64,000 nucleotides of DNA, taken from Zygnema circumcarinatum. Taxonomy: Eukaryota; Streptophyta; Zygnematophyceae; Zygnematales; Zygnemataceae. The stretch covers positions 1,367,432 through 1,431,431 of the forward strand of contig CM074806.1 in the NCBI GenBank assembly GCA_037447605.1, written 5' to 3'. Made by a program: the position numbers and the translations under genes. The stretch's first letter is position 1. Each line of letters starts with the position of its first letter. The notes under the pieces are model-generated. The model saw only the letters and a program-made list of their open reading frames with translations, did not search any database and was not told the DNA's origin. Shown in pieces: positions 12,673 to 23,312 of the stretch.

Positions 12673-12819
12673 CCATCTGAACTCCGCCAAGCTCTCTCTC
12701 GGCTTCGCTTCGTGGAGGTGACAAAGGCACTCCGCACCGCGCCCGCTCTCGTACGGACCGTACCAACCGTACAACGGGCAGCGCGCGGCGCGAGGCCGCG
12801 GGGGGTCGTGGCGGCGTCG

Positions 12820-12825
12820 CACGTG
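12820..12825. promoter_or_regulatory. CACGTG in the PLAC8 promoter island
   Basis: CACGTG in a CpG-rich island about 1.1 kb upstream of the PLAC8 ATG. If the upstream acceptor at 13940 marks a 5' UTR intron, this island would be close to the transcription start. Confidence 0.3.
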
Positions 12826-13947
12826 CGGGCGAGGGGCGCGGGCGGGTGACTCGGGGCTCCCCGCGCCGCGCGCGCCCATTGGCTCGCCGCCGCCACGTTG
12901 GCGCAGCCGCCCGCCCGCCCGCCCGACTCTCGCTTCGCCTCTCCTCTCCCTCCCTCCCTCCCTCCCTCCTTCCGTCCCTCCCTCCCTCTCTCCCTTCCTC
13001 CCTCCCTCCCGCCCGCCCTCCACTGCCTCATACCGAGTCGCCTACGGCGCCATAGAGGCGCTCTCGACCAGCAAGAAAAGCAGGGCTTGCAGGCGAGCTG
13101 TTTTACCGCGCTGTGTTAACATCTGCATTGCCTAGGAAGAAGTGGGCGAGGACGGCGTGGGAGGGGAGGGAACACGCGTAAGAGAAAGGATTAAGTGGTG
13201 AGTGCTGGAATATTATTCTTCTCTGGATTTTTTCTCGGTTTCTGCTGCCGTATAGTAGTTAAAGTTTCAGCTTCGGAATGCCCATCCTGCATCGGAATTT
13301 TAGCTGAAATAAATCCCGCAATACTCTAATTTTTTGTTTGTTTGTAGTTTAGCCCAAAATGTTGTGGGCGAGTGATTGGAATAAAACAAAAAAGCAGAAT
13401 CTTTGCATTCCTATTTACTCTTTCATCAGGAGAATGAAGCCACGAAGAGTTTAACTTATCTTAGCTCTTGCGTCAAACGGCTTTCAGCTTCTGGGGAACA
13501 CAGAGACTGTCTTGCAGTCACGTGGCAGCCCAGCCCCTCTAACATACTACAAGAAGAGTGTCCATTTGGCAGAGCTGCAAACATCTTTAACTTCTACTTG
13601 ATATTCAGGACTGCAATTGCATCCGCACAGTTTTTTATAGTTAGGTTCCCTCCAAAAGAAAGTCCGAGGAAAATCTAGAATCTAGTTTTGAGGCATCTCT
13701 TCTGTGAATAGACAGGGAAAACTGCTGCCATTTCCGAAGCACAGACTGCTGCAGGTGTGGAAACTCCTAAGGAAAAGCATGCTAACCCTTGGAGATGGCT
13801 CTTGGAGATATACCAAGTCCCAAAAAGAGAAATGAATCAGCACACAAAGCTCAGCAAATGACGATCCGTCAAATAACTAACACCACTCAAATCTTTGCAG
13901 TTTCTTATACTTGTCTTATTACACAGTTTGTGGGTGGCAGATTCGAA

Positions 13948-15684
13948 ATGGCGGCTGATGCCGTGGGTCCTCCAGATGGATCAAGCGAAGAGAAGGCGGA
14001 CAAGCAGAAGGCTGCGGGAGGGAGTGCGACCCCCCCCCCTCTCTCCCTCTCTGACCCCCCCCTGAACCGCCACATCCGCGCCATCCCCCTCTGGTGGTGG
14101 CTGATGAAGCCGCGCACCGCCTTCAAGACTCTTCTGGCCATGAAGGAGGCGGCCTCCAGGAGGGTGCCCCCTGTGAGGCCTCCATTGGCATACAAACAGG
14201 GCTACAGCGGCAGCCTGACGGACGACTTAGAGGCGGGAACTTCAAAGTTGAAGCTGCAAGACGGCATCAATCTGCCGCTTGTAGGCGACATTAAGTGGTC
14301 GGAAATTTGGGCCTACAGCTTGGAGTGGATCTCAAACCCACTCAACATCGCCCTCTCGTTCTGGTGTATACTTTGCATTGTTCCCTCGGTGATTATTTTG
14401 GCGGTCGAGTCGGGGGCCCTGGACCATTGGCTGACGGACGAGTTCATAAGGGAGGAATGGGTGGAGATTTCAAACCAGGTACTGAACGCGTTATTCGTCC
14501 TCATGTGCCTTATTTGGCACCCTGTTTTTTTCCGGCTCAGCTATCAGCTCTACCGTTGGAGTCCCGACGATATCCGACAGCTGAGAGGCGAATACTGCCG
14601 TGGGGGAACTCGGAAGCCCGACGAATGGTGGCATATATCTGTCATCGTGTTCTGGTTTCACACTACATGTGTTGCCACTTATGCGCTCGCAGCAGTTTAT
14701 TGGTTTTACAACCGCTTTGATCGACCCACCGCTGCCGTCCTCATTACAGTAACAGTGTCCTTCGGATCTCCCATCATTGCATTCACTTACAACATCTTCA
14801 GTCCTCTTGGCCGAGACTTTTACTTGGAGGTGGACGACGACTTGGAGCAGCAGCAGCGCACAGGCAGTGAGCTCTTCAAAGAGTCCAAGCCCAACTTCTA
14901 CCTCTCTCAAAAGGTCGTGCCATACCCAGAGTGGAGAGGAAGGATCCTCGCAGATTGCTTCCAAAAGCCGCGGCTTGCCCTCCTCACTGTGCTCTTCCCA
15001 TTCTGTGTGTTTGGTATCAACATGGAACGGCTCGGGTTCGGACAGCGTTGGGTCCAATCCGCCTCCTTCGTCCTCATTGTCGTCGGACCCTGTCTCGTAT
15101 TTGAAATCTCGGCACATACTGTCCGGTTTTACACCATCCAACAGTCGATGATCTACATTGGTCTCTGCTTGGCAGTGCTCGGCCTCCTGTATGGGGCTTA
15201 TTGGCGCATGCAAATGCGACGCAAGTTTCGGCTTCCTGCATACAGGTGGTGTTTTGGCATTGCCAGTCTTACGGACGCGATGATCTGGATATTCTGCTGC
15301 TGCTGCGCCATCTGTCAAGAGGTTCGTACTGCGGAATACTACGATATTGGGGATAACGCCTTTTTTGAAAAGTCGGACGAGGAACGGCGCAAAATAGCTG
15401 AGGGGGAGGGGCTGAAGGCAGTTGGTCTTGGCGATGCCTCGAAAAGGGTGGCTCGGATAGGTGAGGGCTTGAAGGAAGGTTTGGAGGACGCAGGGAAGGG
15501 TGTGGTACGAATCCTCACGCGAGTAGGAGGAGGGCTCACCAGCAAGGACAGCTCTTCCTCTTTGTCGGAGGAGGCCGAGGACGCTGGAGCATCAAGCTCA
15601 ACGTCGCCACCCGAACCCTCACCGCAAGACCCCATGGCTCCTCCAAAGACCCTGTCAATGGATACAGGGAAAGGCAAGGACTGA
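13948..15684 (+). CDS. PLAC8-family multi-pass membrane protein
   Basis: A single open frame of 578 codons, with no intron, related to plant PLAC8-domain membrane proteins. The recognised blocks are WSEIWAYSLEWISNPLNIAL (about residues 117-136), EISNQVLNALFVLMCLIWHP, YCRGGTRKPDEWWHI and, near residue 455, the Cys-rich PLAC8 end CCCCAICQEVRTAEYYD. Hydrophobic segments follow residues ~136, ~235, ~260, ~350, ~372 and ~400, giving perhaps six to eight membrane passes. The last ~115 residues are an acidic, Ser/Pro-rich soluble tail. Family members have been tied to ion transport and organ size in plants, but a specific function cannot be read here. The frame stays open upstream to 13789, but the acceptor gggtggcag eight bases before 13948 suggests the extra part is 5' UTR intron. 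The lack of introns is odd among these neighbours. Confidence 0.85.
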   Translation: MAADAVGPPDGSSEEKADKQKAAGGSATPPPLSLSDPPLNRHIRAIPLWWWLMKPRTAFKTLLAMKEAASRRVPPVRPPLAYKQGYSGSLTDDLEAGTSKLKLQDGINLPLVGDIKWSEIWAYSLEWISNPLNIALSFWCILCIVPSVIILAVESGALDHWLTDEFIREEWVEISNQVLNALFVLMCLIWHPVFFRLSYQLYRWSPDDIRQLRGEYCRGGTRKPDEWWHISVIVFWFHTTCVATYALAAVYWFYNRFDRPTAAVLITVTVSFGSPIIAFTYNIFSPLGRDFYLEVDDDLEQQQRTGSELFKESKPNFYLSQKVVPYPEWRGRILADCFQKPRLALLTVLFPFCVFGINMERLGFGQRWVQSASFVLIVVGPCLVFEISAHTVRFYTIQQSMIYIGLCLAVLGLLYGAYWRMQMRRKFRLPAYRWCFGIASLTDAMIWIFCCCCAICQEVRTAEYYDIGDNAFFEKSDEERRKIAEGEGLKAVGLGDASKRVARIGEGLKEGLEDAGKGVVRILTRVGGGLTSKDSSSSLSEEAEDAGASSSTSPPEPSPQDPMAPPKTLSMDTGKGKD

Positions 15685-17356
15685 GGGACAGGAAATAGGC
15701 CTTTCTGTGTTTTCTGATGGAAGACATCTGCGTGCGAGATGGTCGCACATGCAGTGACGATGCAGTTAGTCGAACGTGTTGTGGTGGAAGGAATTCAGCT
15801 TCCCAAATTATGTACATTCATCGCTTTTGGAGACAGGAGAATCCTTAGCTGCTTGTTAGATATGTAGTTTGCCAGCAAGTATGGCATCTCATTTTGGCGC
15901 TGCTTGCCATCTCCGTTTATTGTCGGAGTTTTGAGGTAGACCGTAGCACACAAAAGGTCTCAAGTCAGATAGACTCCTGTTTATATGAACATCTAATCCA
16001 AGCAGGAAAGTAGGGATTGTCGCATGGTTCAGAATCTGCGGTTTTGGAACTAACTCGATCTTGCTGACGATAGTCTTGACGGTTTACTTTGTAATATACC
16101 TTGAGAGCAAATATACAGGAAAAACACTTCTATTAGCCCATCCTTTGTTTTGCAGGTTTCTTTGCTATGATATCAGGCATGCCAGCTGGTGCCTCAATGA
16201 AGCACATGATGCGGGCACAATGTCCTTGAGAGCATGCTTGAACATAGAGCAAATTTGTCTCTGGTTTGCAATCTGTGGCTTCCTCTTGTCTCCCGTTCTG
16301 TACGTTGCAAGAAGGTGACTACTGCTCCAGCTTAATGCAAGTCTTGCGCGTCGATGAGACAAAGCTGGGGTGGCATGTATTGCAAAGTCAGAGGAAGCTA
16401 TCGCTTGGAGCAGGCGTGCAGGATTCTTTAGGCTCGTACGCGAACAATGTCGATACAGGCGTCCTGGCAGCAATCCCTAATTGTTTGTGTGAACGAAAGT
16501 GGCTGCATGTTCTGAATGATAAACAATTACCCATGGTATATCCGTGTCCCTCTCCACCATTCATATCCGCTCTGGAAAGCCTTTGAGTTCAAGAGAAGTA
16601 CAACAGCAATGACGTGATGCGATCACTCGGATGTCCACGAACCCCCCCCACCATTCATCGCCAAGTTGCAGACGCAAAAGGTCGTATGCATCTCGACGCG
16701 AGCGCTATTGCCTGCAGGGCAGACAGCGCTTGCGCTTGCAGCCATGGCCGCCCCCTACACTCTCTGCCTTGCTCATATCAGCGCTGAGACGCTGAGAGAA
16801 GGACGATCCATGCGTACTCTCCGTCACTGTTCATCCTTTTTCCATGTGACGCTTTCCTGACGCCATTCCCCAGTCGCTCCCAACGCGACGACGTCAGCGA
16901 ATCCCCTCCAAGCAGAACGACGGCGGGCCTGCGTGTTCCCATTGGCCGCTCATTCCAATCCCGTTCCGGAGCAGACCAGATTGGCGGGGCGGCGGCGCCA
17001 CTCTTGGAGCCGGAGCTGAAGGCGCGCATGCCACGGCGGCCATGCGGGGGAGGGAGGGAGGGCTCAGGGCGGGGGCGGAGAGCACGGAGCCGCGTGAAGG
17101 GCCGCCACGTGGGGGGAAGGACGCAGCGCTGGCTGCCACCTGCTCGTGCAGACTCGCTCCGGTTCGATGGCTGCTTGGTTGTTAGCAGGCACACCCACCA
17201 GAAGAGCGATACGTGTACAAAAGGCTGCAGACGTACCGAGTGTGGTTTGCAGTGGAGAAGCGTCAGTGAAGGAAAGATTTTATAGGTTTCTTGGCGTTAC
17301 GTCACCGATAGAAGTGTGGAGCTAAAACGAAAAACTGGTTTCCGTGGTTGTTCGTG
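15685..17356. other. Intergenic region with aspartyl protease promoter
   Basis: The left part should be the PLAC8 3' UTR. The right ~500 bp is GC-rich (about 16860-17150), with CCAAT-type motifs (CCCATTGGCC) and a G-box, and is the likely promoter of the aspartyl protease. Nothing else is recognised. Confidence 0.45.
17106..17111. promoter_or_regulatory. G-box upstream of aspartyl protease
   Basis: CACGTG in the context GCCGCCACGTGGGG, 246 bp upstream of the aspartyl protease ATG, within a GC-rich island. Regulatory role inferred from position. Confidence 0.45.
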
Positions 17357-20300
17357 ATGCATTTTGTGACACTGACTTTGGTCCTTCTTCATAGCTATGG
17401 CTGCTGGGCGAGCCGTACTGATGGATATATACGAAGTTCAGAATTTCATCCAGAGGACCCTACTGGACCAGTGACGAAAGCAGCTGAACATGGAGTACAC
17501 ATACCGCTGCACCATCGCTTTTCAACTGTTTCCCCGATGGCCAATGAAACTCCCCTCGCACCGCTGGATTACGTGCTATGGAGAAAGGCCCAGTCGATAA
17601 TGCGTGGAGCCACGCTACTGAACCGGTTTGGACAGGTGAACAGAAAAAGTTTATCAAGAACTTTATTTAAAAGCGACTTAGTTATTAGACTTTATTTGAA
17701 AACAATGGCGCCAAGAATGCTTTTTGACACAAGCGTTCTACGTCGGGCCACACCGGTTTGCACAAAAGTCTATACAGAATTCCGCGGAATTCAACAATTT
17801 TTCCACGTCGGCGCTAGCTTTTCCAAAGACAAAAGACTAGAAAGTGAGAGTCAGAAAATTTTTGGAGAGAAACGCATGTAACATAATTTTTTTTTCTGGA
17901 TCGGAAATCCTTCAAGTGGATGACTTGGAGATAAATACACAAACGTTATCGCTATTCATAAACGGATATGAATTCTCAAATGTAAATCTGCTCCTTGATA
18001 CATAAATTTTAGTAACGCATACATTTGCATGCCAGCTCTTTGTGTTGTAACTTGAAAGTGTCGAAAATAGAAAAAAAAAATGTTTTCTGAAAATTAGTGC
18101 TGCATTTTAAACATCCCTGCTAGCATATGCATGAAAATCCTTGTAGATGCGGGAGAGTCTGATGCCTTTTGGTTGGAGGACAGGACCCATCGATAGACTC
18201 CAGCAATTTTGCTGGGAATATGACAGCGCCGGATATCTTTAGCATGGCCATACTGAATCTTCCCCTTCAAGGGGGAGTAGAGAGAATGGGGTAAGCAATG
18301 CGCCATGAATGAAAGCTGAATCTTCTGGTTTGTACTTTCTCGGCTGAAAGGAAAACAAATACCATATATGCAGTCCAGTGCCACCTGAGCCTTTATTAAT
18401 CGCATCGAAAAAACCCAATTTTACAGCATGAGTTGCGGGAGGCACACATTGACTATATCAGCCGTTGCGTTGGTCTCATAACAATAAAGATAAGAATAGC
18501 TGGAGCAGTTTCCCTCGCTTATACCGTGAGAGAAAATGTATTGCTGTTTTAATTTCCCTTTGTCACCTTACGCTATCTTGCATCCGTTGGTTTGAGCACA
18601 TGGCAGGCTGTATTACACCTCCATACGCCTAGGTTCCCAAGAGCAGGAACTCGCCGTCATGATTGACACAGGCAGCGCCCTTCTCTGGGTTCGATGCACC
18701 TCAGATCCAAAGGTACGAAGGATCCTGTGACAGCTAATAACGACGGTGACTTCTTGGCGTATTATGTATCGCTCAGTCTGTTCCTAGATAGCGAAACTGT
18801 GTGCTCTTGCGTTATAGCAGTCTGAATATCTTCCAGACAGTTAGCGACTAGATTCTTGGAACAGTGATCATGCCTTCTTTCTGTGCTTAGCGTCAGATTA
18901 CTGTGCAGACCGACTTCTACATGCCAAACTCGTCAACCACCGCCGGCACGGTGGACTGCGGCAACTGCACGAGACTCAGAGACGAGAGCTGCAGCGGTCA
19001 GTATGCTGCCGGCTGCTCATTTGGCTGCAATGCCATCTTCAAGGGGTCGAAGTGCATCGTGGGTTGCAGGTAAGACGAAAAGGGATGGCTCGCACTTTCT
19101 CTATTGCAAAGAAACCATATTAGTGTATCTCCAGAACTTTTGCAATCTCTACGTGTGTCGTGTTTGGTACGCGTGAGCTACGGCTTTTTCACCCGAGATG
19201 GGAGAATGCAAAAGATGCAGGCTAGACTTGCAAACGTCAAGCAATATACCGAGTCAAAGCAGTTTACAATGAGACGACCTGAGTGCCAATCGCATATTCC
19301 TGCCTGCTAATTGTATACCTCCTCGCCCTATACCGCCAATGGTGCCCGGCAGTGACGAGGAGGCCTCCCAGTGCAACTATGCAGTGCTCTACGGCGACCG
19401 GAGCCTCACGGCGGGGCGGGTACTGACTGACAATCTCACGCTCGGCTCATCCTCCAACACAGTCTCCGCCATTGTTGACTTCGGGTAACTCGCTCTCTGC
19501 TCGCTTTCTTCAGTAATGCTGGTTATAAGCACACCAGTGGTTCCTGCTCTAATTCTGGATATTGGAGCATTTCGTGCTTGCCGCTGTTTAGCACTGAAAC
19601 ACACTTGATGCTGCAGTGTTAAGCACACATGGTTTACATTTTTCAAAGAGCATCTCTCACTGGCACCTTTGGATTTCAGGTGTGATTTTGTGGGAGAAGG
19701 GGCAGTACGACCACCAGTGGAGGGGCTCATGGGGTTAGGTCAGAGTCCTGTCTCCGTCGTCTCACAGTTAGTGGCACAGAAAGCAATTCCAAACAATATG
19801 TTTGCGCACTGTCTTGGAGGGGAGGAGGGAGGCGGCATTTTAACCCTCGGAAATGGAACCACTCCCGACATGCAATTCGTTCCTATGGGCCCCGATCTCG
19901 TGTAAGAGTTGTCCCTAAAACAGTCTGTTGTTCACTCCTCTAATCCACGTAGAAAGAGTTCACAAAAGACTGCAAATCTCCCAACTTTCAATGTCTTGTT
20001 GTAGGACATACAATGTGTCCATTACCGGCATTGCCCTCGAGGGGCAGGCCCTCCGTCTGCCGTCCGACGCCTTTGTGGCGGCCACGGGGGCACATGGCGC
20101 CGTTGTGGACAGCGGCAGTACGGCCATTACCCTGCCTTCTGCCGTATACAGAGAGTTTCTTAAAGAGGTAAGTTTCGGCTTTATTCTAGTCTCACTCTAG
20201 GGATTAGGAGTGAACTTGCAACGCAGGATTGACTTTTGAATTTGAAGATTGAAGATAAAGAGTGCAGCGTATCAGCATACCTTTGCTGTCGAAGCAGTAG

Positions 20301-21669
20301 GGCATGTAGAGGGCGAAAGGAAGCCGCGTTTTATCATGCTTATACCATGGAAAAAGCTGCGCCAATATAGAGAAAACTGAAATAGAACCAATGAGACATA
20401 CTCCTGTTCGTTTCTCACTCGTTCCCCCTCATTCTCCATATCCACCTAACTGAGACGCCATTGTTCTTTGATCCCACCCTTAAAGTGAGCCGCATTGATG
20501 TGCACCCTTTGTTCTCCAGTTTCTCGCCATTGTCGGCAAGCAGCCCTCGGTTCGACAGCTATCGCAGGAGGAGATCAATGAGCTTGCAGGGCGCGACGTC
20601 TCGTCCTTTTTGAAAGTGTGCTTCAACACCACTGCAAGGTGCTGCCCGGCATATGCCAACGAGTTTGGGAGCTTCCCCGGCTCGCTATGGCAACAAAAGG
20701 GGGCAATCATCTAGTCATTTTTTATAGCCAGGAGTGATCAACGATGCAGATGCTAAAGGGTTTTAATAAGGTGTCCTCTCACAAGTCCTTTTATGTATCA
20801 GATGTAAGTGGTGGTGACTATGAGCGTGCCTGAGATTGTCTGGCAGTTCAAACGCTGACGTGGCCGCTGTTTTCCCCAACGCAACCCTCCTACTGAATGG
20901 CGCAAACTTTTCGCTCTCGACTGAGAACTACCTTTGGCACTTTGTGAGAATTTCCTCGTTAAACTGCTGGCCTCACTGTGCACTTCACTTATTCAACTAG
21001 AAGGATGTTGAATTGGTCAGAGAGATTGGCGGATGCAGCTCATGGGCAGCAAGGCTCAGAGCCCCATGGGAAGGAAGGAGAAAGGAGGAAGGAGAGGGAA
21101 TTTTGCCTCGCGCTGTATTAATCTGTCTTGCTTGAAGCTTTTAACAAGGTTATATGTGTGGCTCTTTGAGGGAAGCGCAGCAGCCCTTAGTGTGCCTGGG
21201 AATCTATGACTCTGCGGAGACTCTGGGAACTCCAGTATACACCATCCTCGGAGGTACATAAACATCACTTTACCAATTACTAACTAGTTCTGCACTGTCC
21301 CTTCATCGACATTGTGCCAGCGCTGCTGACAACCTGAAATCAGCTTTGGACAGAAAACCCTACAAGTGTTGGCTGGGACTCTTAACATGGCTCCTCACGC
21401 AGCATCATTTCAGTCAGGTTCATTTCCATGAGATAGAAGTGCCAGGACGCTTCAGCTTGTGCTTTTGGCGTATCTCTTTTAGTTGGCTATGCGAGTTCTT
21501 TAACCACTGAAGCAAGTCAGGGCGTGCAGATTTTGCGCTGCGCAACCGGGTGGTGCTATACGATCGAGAGAATGGACGACTTGGATTCAGTGGCTTTGTT
21601 AATTGTAAGCAGCTTCTCACTTCTCCTATATTTAAGGCTATTGCGATGAGCCCTATGACTTCTGATTGA
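17357..21669 (+). CDS. Pepsin-like aspartyl protease (family A1), secretory
   Basis: Plant-type A1 aspartyl protease. The exons are 17357-17635, about 18607-18712, 18891-19069, 19353-19484, 19680-19901, 20005-20167, 20520-20638, 20847-20943, 21181-21253 and 21530-21669. From the second exon on all phases close. The start gives a hydrophobic signal peptide (MHFVTLTLVLLHSYGCWAS). The first catalytic motif is VMIDTGSALLWVRC and the second is VVDSGSTAITLP. The flap block is YAVLYGDRSLTAG, and the C-terminal blocks are CLGIYDS, TILGDFALRNRVVLYDRENG and RLGFSGF. A Cys-rich insert follows the first motif, as in nepenthesin-like plant enzymes. Secretory or vacuolar location is inferred. The junction between exon 1 (phase 0) and exon 2 (needs a partial codon) does not close, so a small exon is missing or exon 1 ends elsewhere. 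The C-terminus after FSGFVN could instead splice at AATT/gtaagc. Confidence 0.88.
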
Positions 21670-23312
21670 GAGACATTCTGAGCAGAAGATGGACTGGACC
21701 AACCTTGCCTTGTGAACCAACGATCGTTGAGTCCAGAACATGAGTCAGTGCAAGCTTCAGCATAGGCAATAATGTTATTGGCGAAAAATGAATGCACACA
21801 GCGCCCACTAGCACTGACTCAATGATTGGTGGTGACACTTGCAGGCTCACCTTCTTCATGAACAAACGGTCGAATTTACTTTACAGCAGCTTGAGATCTT
21901 CGCTTTTACCCCAAAAGGAGATGTGCCAATGATTTAGACCCTTGGAGGCTGGCATGTTGTTCCTCAGCAAGCAACGACCAGCAATGGAAGCTTCGAGTGT
22001 AACAATGATGCTTGGGGCTTTCAAACTTTTTGTTGAGACTACACTGACTACAAAAAGATGACGCTGCTAAATCTTTGCAAAAATGCCACTGAGTCCTAAA
22101 CGTTTTACTTGTCCGCAAAATGTTGATATCTAACATCATCAGGTGTGAGTCCAACTACAATGCTCGATGCAGTAAGCGAGCAAAAATTGCTCATCTCCAT
22201 CTCTATCTTTTGCCAAATCACTTATCTCTTATCTCCTCCAAGCATGGTTAGGGATGGCCGACTGCCTGTGTCTGCCCCCACTTTCGTGGAGTAACGAGCT
22301 TGGGCCATCTTCATATTCCAAATTAAAACTCTTCGAGATACGACCGACAGATTAAGGAAAGAAGGATAAGAAACGTCAAACAATGAGTCCAAGCCTCGAC
22401 ATCTCACCTTCCAAAAAGAAAAAAAAAGAAAAAAAATGCCCCGACATTGCATCCATCGCCAACGCTGCTTGCTGTGCCGAGCAGGAGCGAAAGGCCGAGC
22501 GAGCCCTGCCTGCCATTCTTTTCTATTGCTTGTAGAAGAACGCGAGAGAGCATGTCCCGGAGAAGGGCGCGTCCTCTTCTCCCTCTCGCTCCCTCTTGCG
22601 GCGGAGCGAGAGCGAGAGCGAGCCCTAACAAGAAACTGCGACCCAAGTGCCGTCGCCTCGCGCCATGAGGTGGTGCAGGTTTTGAAGCCACGAAGTGGGC
22701 GCAGCTACTTACTGTAGAGGAGGGATTTTCCTCAAAGATGCATTTGCGTCTCTGAGGGTTGAAGTAAGGGAACTGAAGCTGGCATCGGTTTTCAGTAGGG
22801 ACATACTGGCGCAAGGCATGGAAGGAGAAGGTTCAAGAGGTCTCAGGCGGTTCCGCTTTCAAGGAGCTCGTTTCGCCGGAAAGGATGGGACTTTACCCGT
22901 CTTGTTAAGGCTTTTTAAATGTATAGAATGCACTCTCACCCTTTATGGCTGACAGAAAGAACGTTCACAAGCTCTTCGGTCCACAGTGCAATACAGCTTT
23001 CAGACTGTTTCGGGAAATGATTTTGCAGCTTAGGTCTTTTTTGCAACGACGATATCTTATCTTCGACAACAGTTCACAGCAGTTTCCGAGAATAGATTTC
23101 CCTCTTCGTTTTATACGTGCATCCGCTTTCTGCCCTTTGTAGGGTTGCTGCTCGTCATGCCGGTGCCCTGCTTTTGCACTTCTGGGCCCGCTTTGCATTA
23201 GAAACAGGTCTGAGTCCCGTGAGACACGCTTGCAATTGCAGTAAAAACCGTTGTCAGGTACCTCCGGGCATTTCTCATCACAACAAACAGCTCAGCATCC
23301 TAAGCAAGTGGC
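21670..23312. other. Intergenic region and CUE-Smr promoter
   Basis: The left part holds no recognised feature. Around 22440-22700 there is a GC-rich, purine-rich stretch (GAGCGAGAGCGAGAGC repeats) behind an A-rich tract, probably the promoter and 5' UTR start of the CUE-DUF1771-Smr gene. The segment 22720-23300 may include a 5' UTR intron. Confidence 0.4.

Larger units (their letters stand above)
11275..13947. other. Divergent intergenic region with low-complexity tracts
   Basis: Lies between the divergent unknown protein gene and the PLAC8 gene. It contains a fragment of the dispersed repeat (about 11553-11606, minus orientation), an AT-rich stretch of TTCAATTC-type repeats near 11783-11832, two C/T-rich minisatellite-like tracts (12547-12672 and 12940-13020), and a CpG-rich island (about 12690-12910) that is probably the PLAC8 promoter. 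The stretch 13030-13940 could be a 5' UTR with an intron. It ends in a good acceptor (gggtggcag at 13932-13940) eight bases before the PLAC8 ATG. Confidence 0.5.

Noticed and set aside
12502-13055. Several overlapping open frames rich in Ser-Pro-Leu or Arg-Glu-Gly
   Set aside because: All run through C/T-rich tracts and the GC-rich promoter island; no frame shows a recognisable domain or plausible splicing.
13789-13947. A longer PLAC8 N-terminus
   Set aside because: The first in-frame codon is TTG, and an acceptor lies eight bases before the ATG at 13948; the extra residues look like translated intron or UTR.
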